Positions 4,484 through 7,090 of a stretch of DNA of 7,090 nt are shown in pieces. Location of the stretch: assembly GCA_004551905.1 (NCBI GenBank), contig SFPL01000043.1, positions 1 to 7,090 of the forward strand, in the 5' to 3' direction. Source of the DNA: Lentisphaeraceae bacterium. GTDB lineage: Bacteria; Verrucomicrobiota; Kiritimatiellia; RFP12; UBA1067. The notes beneath the pieces are model-generated. The model made no database searches. It saw only the letters and a program-made list of their open reading frames with translations, and had not been told where the DNA came from. Numbering within the stretch: position 1 is the stretch's first letter; each line of letters opens with the position of its first letter. The position numbers and the translations under genes are program-made.

Positions 4484-6229
4484 ATGGGATTAAAGATATT
4501 GATGAACGGAAGCGGGGAGCTATGCCGGACGTGGTATGGCCGATTCTCTCGCAATGGCCAGAGGTTCGACCGTTCGCTGAATGTGCCGGTTAGGGGTGTC
4601 ATTCCCTTGACGAAGTCTGGCCGTTGGAATCCAAACGCGAAGGGCGATGCCGCATTTGAGAAGTCTAGGGCGAAGGCGGCGGAGGCACTTGCTGCTCTGC
4701 TCAAGTCTGATGGTGACCAGCGCAAGCGGATAAAACGTGCCGAGACGCAGCTGCTCGCCTTGACGGGTCAGCAGGTCGGTAAGACCCCGCTATCGTCTCT
4801 TGCGTCGAAGTGGATGTCCCTGGAGCGCAACAGGAAACCGACCGAGTCTCGCGTGAATGCCGCAAAGCGAACGTTTGCCGGTTTCGCCGCGTTCGCCGCT
4901 GCGTATTCGTTCGACAACGGATATCGCTGCATCAATCTTGAGGACGTTACGCCAGAGATTGCCAAGGCCTATTATGAGAAGTTGTCGAGCCAATACGCTT
5001 GGGGAACCGTCAAGGAGAAGTATGGAGCGATGCGCAACGCCTGGAAGAGATGGGCAACGTCGGCGGGTCGTTCTAATCCGTTTGGCGAGATTATTGTCCG
5101 CAAGGGCGAGGATGATACGGGGCGCGTTTCGCGCGTTCCTCTGACATCTTTGGAGGTCGCGCGTCTTTTTGACATCGTGAAATCAAAAAGGCCGAGCCTA
5201 TTCCCTCTTTTGGCGTGTGCGGCTTGCTCTGGGCTGCGGCTGGGCGACGCCTGTTCTCTTAGATGGGACGAGGTGCATCTTGCGTCGGCAAAGGATCGAA
5301 GGCGCGGGGTATTCGGCATGATCGGGCCGAAGCGGACGTCTAAGACCGGCGCAATGGTGACGGTTCCTATCATTCAGCCGCTTGCGGACGTGCTGATGGA
5401 TTTGGAATCAAAGCGGGATGTTCGTGACGAGTTGGTTTTTCCCGAAATGCTAAAGCGTTATTCATGCGAAGGCACGCGGACGGGGCTTGTGCGCGAGATT
5501 AAGCCATTTATGGCCCTGGCGATTGATCCAGACGCGGCCAGGCCAGCGTCGGAGAAGCCGGTCGAGGTAGAGGACGGCAAAACCGGCAAGTCGCTCGAAG
5601 ATGTCTTGTCGGCGATATCTAATGCAAGGATGAAGCCGGAGAAGCGGATGCGGCTTGAGAGGATCGCGCGTGAGCACTTCGCCGGTCTTGCGCCGGTCGC
5701 CATTGCTACGGGCATGGGAATTGCAAGAGCGCAGGTTTCGCAGTATCTCCGAGATATTGAGGATTTGACAGGCTCTGCCTTGAGGACAAAAAACAGGCGG
5801 ATGCGCAAGCTTGATCTCAAGACCGACCGTCGGTCATTGCTTGACGCAACAAGGGAGGTGCGCTCCGTCGGCAAATGTCGTGCGTCTTTGTACGGCTGGC
5901 ATTCCCTACGCGCGACGTTTGTGGTTCTGGCTGTCGAGGCTGGCGTTCCTCTGGCTTACGTCGAGAAGGTTGTCGGGCATTCGACCACTGCCATGACGCT
6001 TCAGTATTTTAACCCTACAGGCAAACACGCGGCAGAAATCCTGGGGCAGAGGGTCGGGCGGTCTCTCGCAAAGGCAGAGGTTGAATATAAGGGGATGCCG
6101 GATGTGGAGTCTGATTCGAAGCTGTCAAAGCCCGAGCCTATTACGGCAGAGGGTGTGCTTGCGAATCTGCCGGATGATGAACGAAAGAAGCTGCGCCGTC
6201 TATTGCTTGAGCAGATGAATCTTATTTAA
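4484..6229 (+). CDS. Tyrosine recombinase (site-specific integrase) with an inserted helix-turn-helix-like segment
   Basis: This 581-residue integrase cuts and rejoins DNA at the attachment site through a 3'-phosphotyrosine. Residues 1-100 have an arm-binding look (WYGRFSRNGQRF), 102-200 are the core-binding helical domain, and the catalytic domain follows from about 218. The active-site set is complete: R252 (GLRLGD), K287 in the hairpin (PKRTSKTG), H473-x-x-R476 (HSLRATF), H499 (GHSTTAM) and nucleophile Y508. From H473 to Y508 the spacing equals that of E. coli XerD, but K287 to H473 is 186 residues against about 72 in XerD, so roughly 110 residues are inserted near 327-465. Within them, 401-424 (LAPVAIATGMGIARAQVSQY and on) looks like a helix-turn-helix. 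A charged tail (530-581) follows. The ATG at 4484 has only a weak ribosome site. Codon use is less GC-rich than in the left-hand operon, and the gene sits beside a tRNA fragment, as expected for an element integrase. Confidence 0.95.
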   Translation: MGLKILMNGSGELCRTWYGRFSRNGQRFDRSLNVPVRGVIPLTKSGRWNPNAKGDAAFEKSRAKAAEALAALLKSDGDQRKRIKRAETQLLALTGQQVGKTPLSSLASKWMSLERNRKPTESRVNAAKRTFAGFAAFAAAYSFDNGYRCINLEDVTPEIAKAYYEKLSSQYAWGTVKEKYGAMRNAWKRWATSAGRSNPFGEIIVRKGEDDTGRVSRVPLTSLEVARLFDIVKSKRPSLFPLLACAACSGLRLGDACSLRWDEVHLASAKDRRRGVFGMIGPKRTSKTGAMVTVPIIQPLADVLMDLESKRDVRDELVFPEMLKRYSCEGTRTGLVREIKPFMALAIDPDAARPASEKPVEVEDGKTGKSLEDVLSAISNARMKPEKRMRLERIAREHFAGLAPVAIATGMGIARAQVSQYLRDIEDLTGSALRTKNRRMRKLDLKTDRRSLLDATREVRSVGKCRASLYGWHSLRATFVVLAVEAGVPLAYVEKVVGHSTTAMTLQYFNPTGKHAAEILGQRVGRSLAKAEVEYKGMPDVESDSKLSKPEPITAEGVLANLPDDERKKLRRLLLEQMNLI

Positions 6230-6234
6230 AGTCT

Positions 6235-6241
6235 GGAGGTG
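6235..6241 (+). promoter_or_regulatory. Ribosome binding site deciding the start of the 269-residue gene
   Basis: GGAGGTG ends 5 bases before the ATG at 6247. A GTG at 6244 is only 2 bases away and is less likely to be the start. Confidence 0.75.
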
Positions 6242-6246
6242 GTGTG

Positions 6247-7056
6247 ATGTATAGGTCAGAAAAAGTATTTGTGTTTACCGATGATAACAAGTTCGCAGAC
6301 CTAAAGGGTGCGGCTGTGTTCTTCAGTACGGCGGGAGAGGGCATATGGTCTCGGTGGGTAGATGATCGTGTGTGTGAAATCTTTAGATTTCTGAATAGGC
6401 CGGAGCCGAGACGCCCACTTCGTCTAGAGTATAAGGATAGTGAATCATTCAATCGGCTTATGCCGTGCTACAAGAACATATCAACTCTGATCGGGCTCAT
6501 TAATGATCTCTCGGCCCGTTTCCCGGAAGTGATAGCCGTTGCCGAATTGATGAAGATGCATCTTCGACGTTTCTTCGAGTGTGTTGAGCACTTCGTCATA
6601 GTAGAGGATGACTGCTACGGATCGGGCGATTCTGGATCGCTAGATGACATTAAGGCCCAATTGCGCGACGCAGGTGATGCCTTTGCTGCGTCAATTATTG
6701 GGTATGAAGTGAATCGAAAAGAATCTGAAAATCCTGGAGTTGCGAAGGCGGCTGATTCTGTCGGGCAATCTCACAAGGATATATCTCACAAGGATATAGT
6801 GATGCGGAAGTTTTATGACGCTGTTGTTATTGCCTATATCGAGAGAGAATACGGATCGACTATTGAAAGGGCTATTAAAGATGTGGTTAAAAATATATCG
6901 TGGGTGAAGGATGCGAGTGTTTTCAAAAATTCAAGGACGGGGAATTTAAATAACGTGAGTGCCATTAAACAGACGCGCGCGCGAGTTCCCAGTGCAACAC
7001 CGGGAGGTTTTGCCTTGAGCGATTGGCCTGTTGAGCGGGCTTCAGCTGGGGGTTGA
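6247..7056 (+). CDS. Unrecognised 269-residue protein encoded after the integrase
   Basis: The start is the ATG at 6247, 5 bases after a strong GGAGGTG and 17 bases after the integrase stop, so the two genes are probably co-transcribed. I recognise no family. The first 50 residues mix strands and helices (KVFVFTDDNKFADL, AAVFFSTAGEGIWSRWVDD). Residues about 70-120 form helices with several Cys and aromatic residues (LMKMHLRRFFECVEHFVIVE), followed by an acidic Gly/Ser/Asp linker and another helix. Residues 175-184 are an exact doubled SHKDI. Residues about 187-225 (FYDAVVIAYIEREYG, then TIERAIKDVVKNISWV) are helical and basic toward the end. The last 35 residues are low in structure and rich in Arg, Ala, Pro and Gly. 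No signal peptide or membrane segment is seen, so it is likely cytoplasmic. An element-encoded regulator or excision factor would fit the position, but no motif supports that. Confidence 0.8.
   Translation: MYRSEKVFVFTDDNKFADLKGAAVFFSTAGEGIWSRWVDDRVCEIFRFLNRPEPRRPLRLEYKDSESFNRLMPCYKNISTLIGLINDLSARFPEVIAVAELMKMHLRRFFECVEHFVIVEDDCYGSGDSGSLDDIKAQLRDAGDAFAASIIGYEVNRKESENPGVAKAADSVGQSHKDISHKDIVMRKFYDAVVIAYIEREYGSTIERAIKDVVKNISWVKDASVFKNSRTGNLNNVSAIKQTRARVPSATPGGFALSDWPVERASAGG
6768..6797. repeat. Exact 15-bp in-frame tandem duplication
   Basis: ATCTCACAAGGATAT occurs twice without a gap (6768-6782 and 6783-6797). The unit length keeps the frame and doubles the peptide SHKDI in what looks like a linker of the 269-residue protein. 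Replication slippage is the simplest origin. Confidence 0.92.
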
Positions 7057-7081
7057 AAAAATCAGGCGTTGGCTGTATGCT
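7053..7081 (+). promoter_or_regulatory. Promoter pointing out of the window
   Basis: TTGAAA (7053-7058) and TATGCT (7076-7081) are separated by 17 bases, a near-consensus sigma-70-type arrangement. The -35 box overlaps the stop codon of the preceding gene. It would start transcription near 7088 and drive the next gene of the element, which lies beyond the window. Confidence 0.5.
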
Positions 7082-7090
7082 TTCTTGCAA

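Larger units (their letters stand above)
4305..7090. mobile_element. Integrase end of an integrative element (partial)
   Basis: The element begins in or near the anticodon loop of the tRNA fragment and runs off the right edge. Support comes from the displaced tRNA 3' end, the tyrosine recombinase as first gene, repeats between the two, and a change from strongly GC-rich to mixed base composition. No phage structural, conjugation or replication gene is visible here, so it cannot be said whether this is a prophage, an integrative conjugative element or a satellite. The far end should carry an intact tRNA-Lys(UUU). Confidence 0.72.

Noticed and set aside
1..7090. CRISPR array, insertion sequence or diversity-generating retroelement
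   Set aside because: No regularly spaced repeats, no transposase or reverse transcriptase, and no template/variable repeat pair were seen.

Overview
The window joins two kinds of DNA. Positions 1 to about 4260 are strongly GC-rich with G/C-ending codons and look like resident chromosome. From about 4305 to the end the composition is more balanced, codon use is mixed, and the first gene is a tyrosine recombinase. The junction is a displaced 3' fragment of a tRNA-Lys(UUU)-like gene. I read the window as chromosome on the left and the integrase end of an integrated genetic element on the right. The host is a GC-rich bacterium. A PVC-type lineage (Kiritimatiellae/Lentisphaerae-like) is a weak guess from the style of the CxxC...CHxxCW protein, and the sequence does not prove it.

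Layout. Positions 1-276 (minus) hold the start of a charged, helix-rich protein that runs off the left edge. A 249-base intergenic region (277-525) separates it from a divergent plus-strand operon and carries two matching extended -10 promoters, each only 8 bases from its ATG, plus short repeats. The operon has four overlapping genes: a small zinc-binding-type protein (526-1122), a SNF2-family helicase/ATPase (1097-3463), a SWIM zinc-finger protein (3460-4047) and a 67-residue protein that may be the detached tail of the SWIM protein (4037-4240). SNF2 ATPases and SWIM proteins are a known bacterial pairing. The tight overlaps suggest coupled translation and joint action, probably on nucleic acid or nucleoprotein, but the biological role is unknown.

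Positions 4267-4316 (minus) are the tRNA-Lys-like 3' fragment: anticodon arm, variable loop, T arm, acceptor 3' strand and CCA, with no 5' half. Immediately to its right, 4321-4432 holds a 25-base imperfect direct repeat, an inverted repeat and an integrase promoter. The integrase (4484-6229) keeps the full set of catalytic residues but has an extra segment of about 110 residues inside its catalytic domain, with a helix-turn-helix-like stretch. An unrecognised 269-residue protein follows (6247-7056), probably in the same transcript, and a good promoter at 7053-7081 points out of the window toward further cargo. The rest of the element, and the intact tRNA-Lys expected at its far end, lie outside the window.
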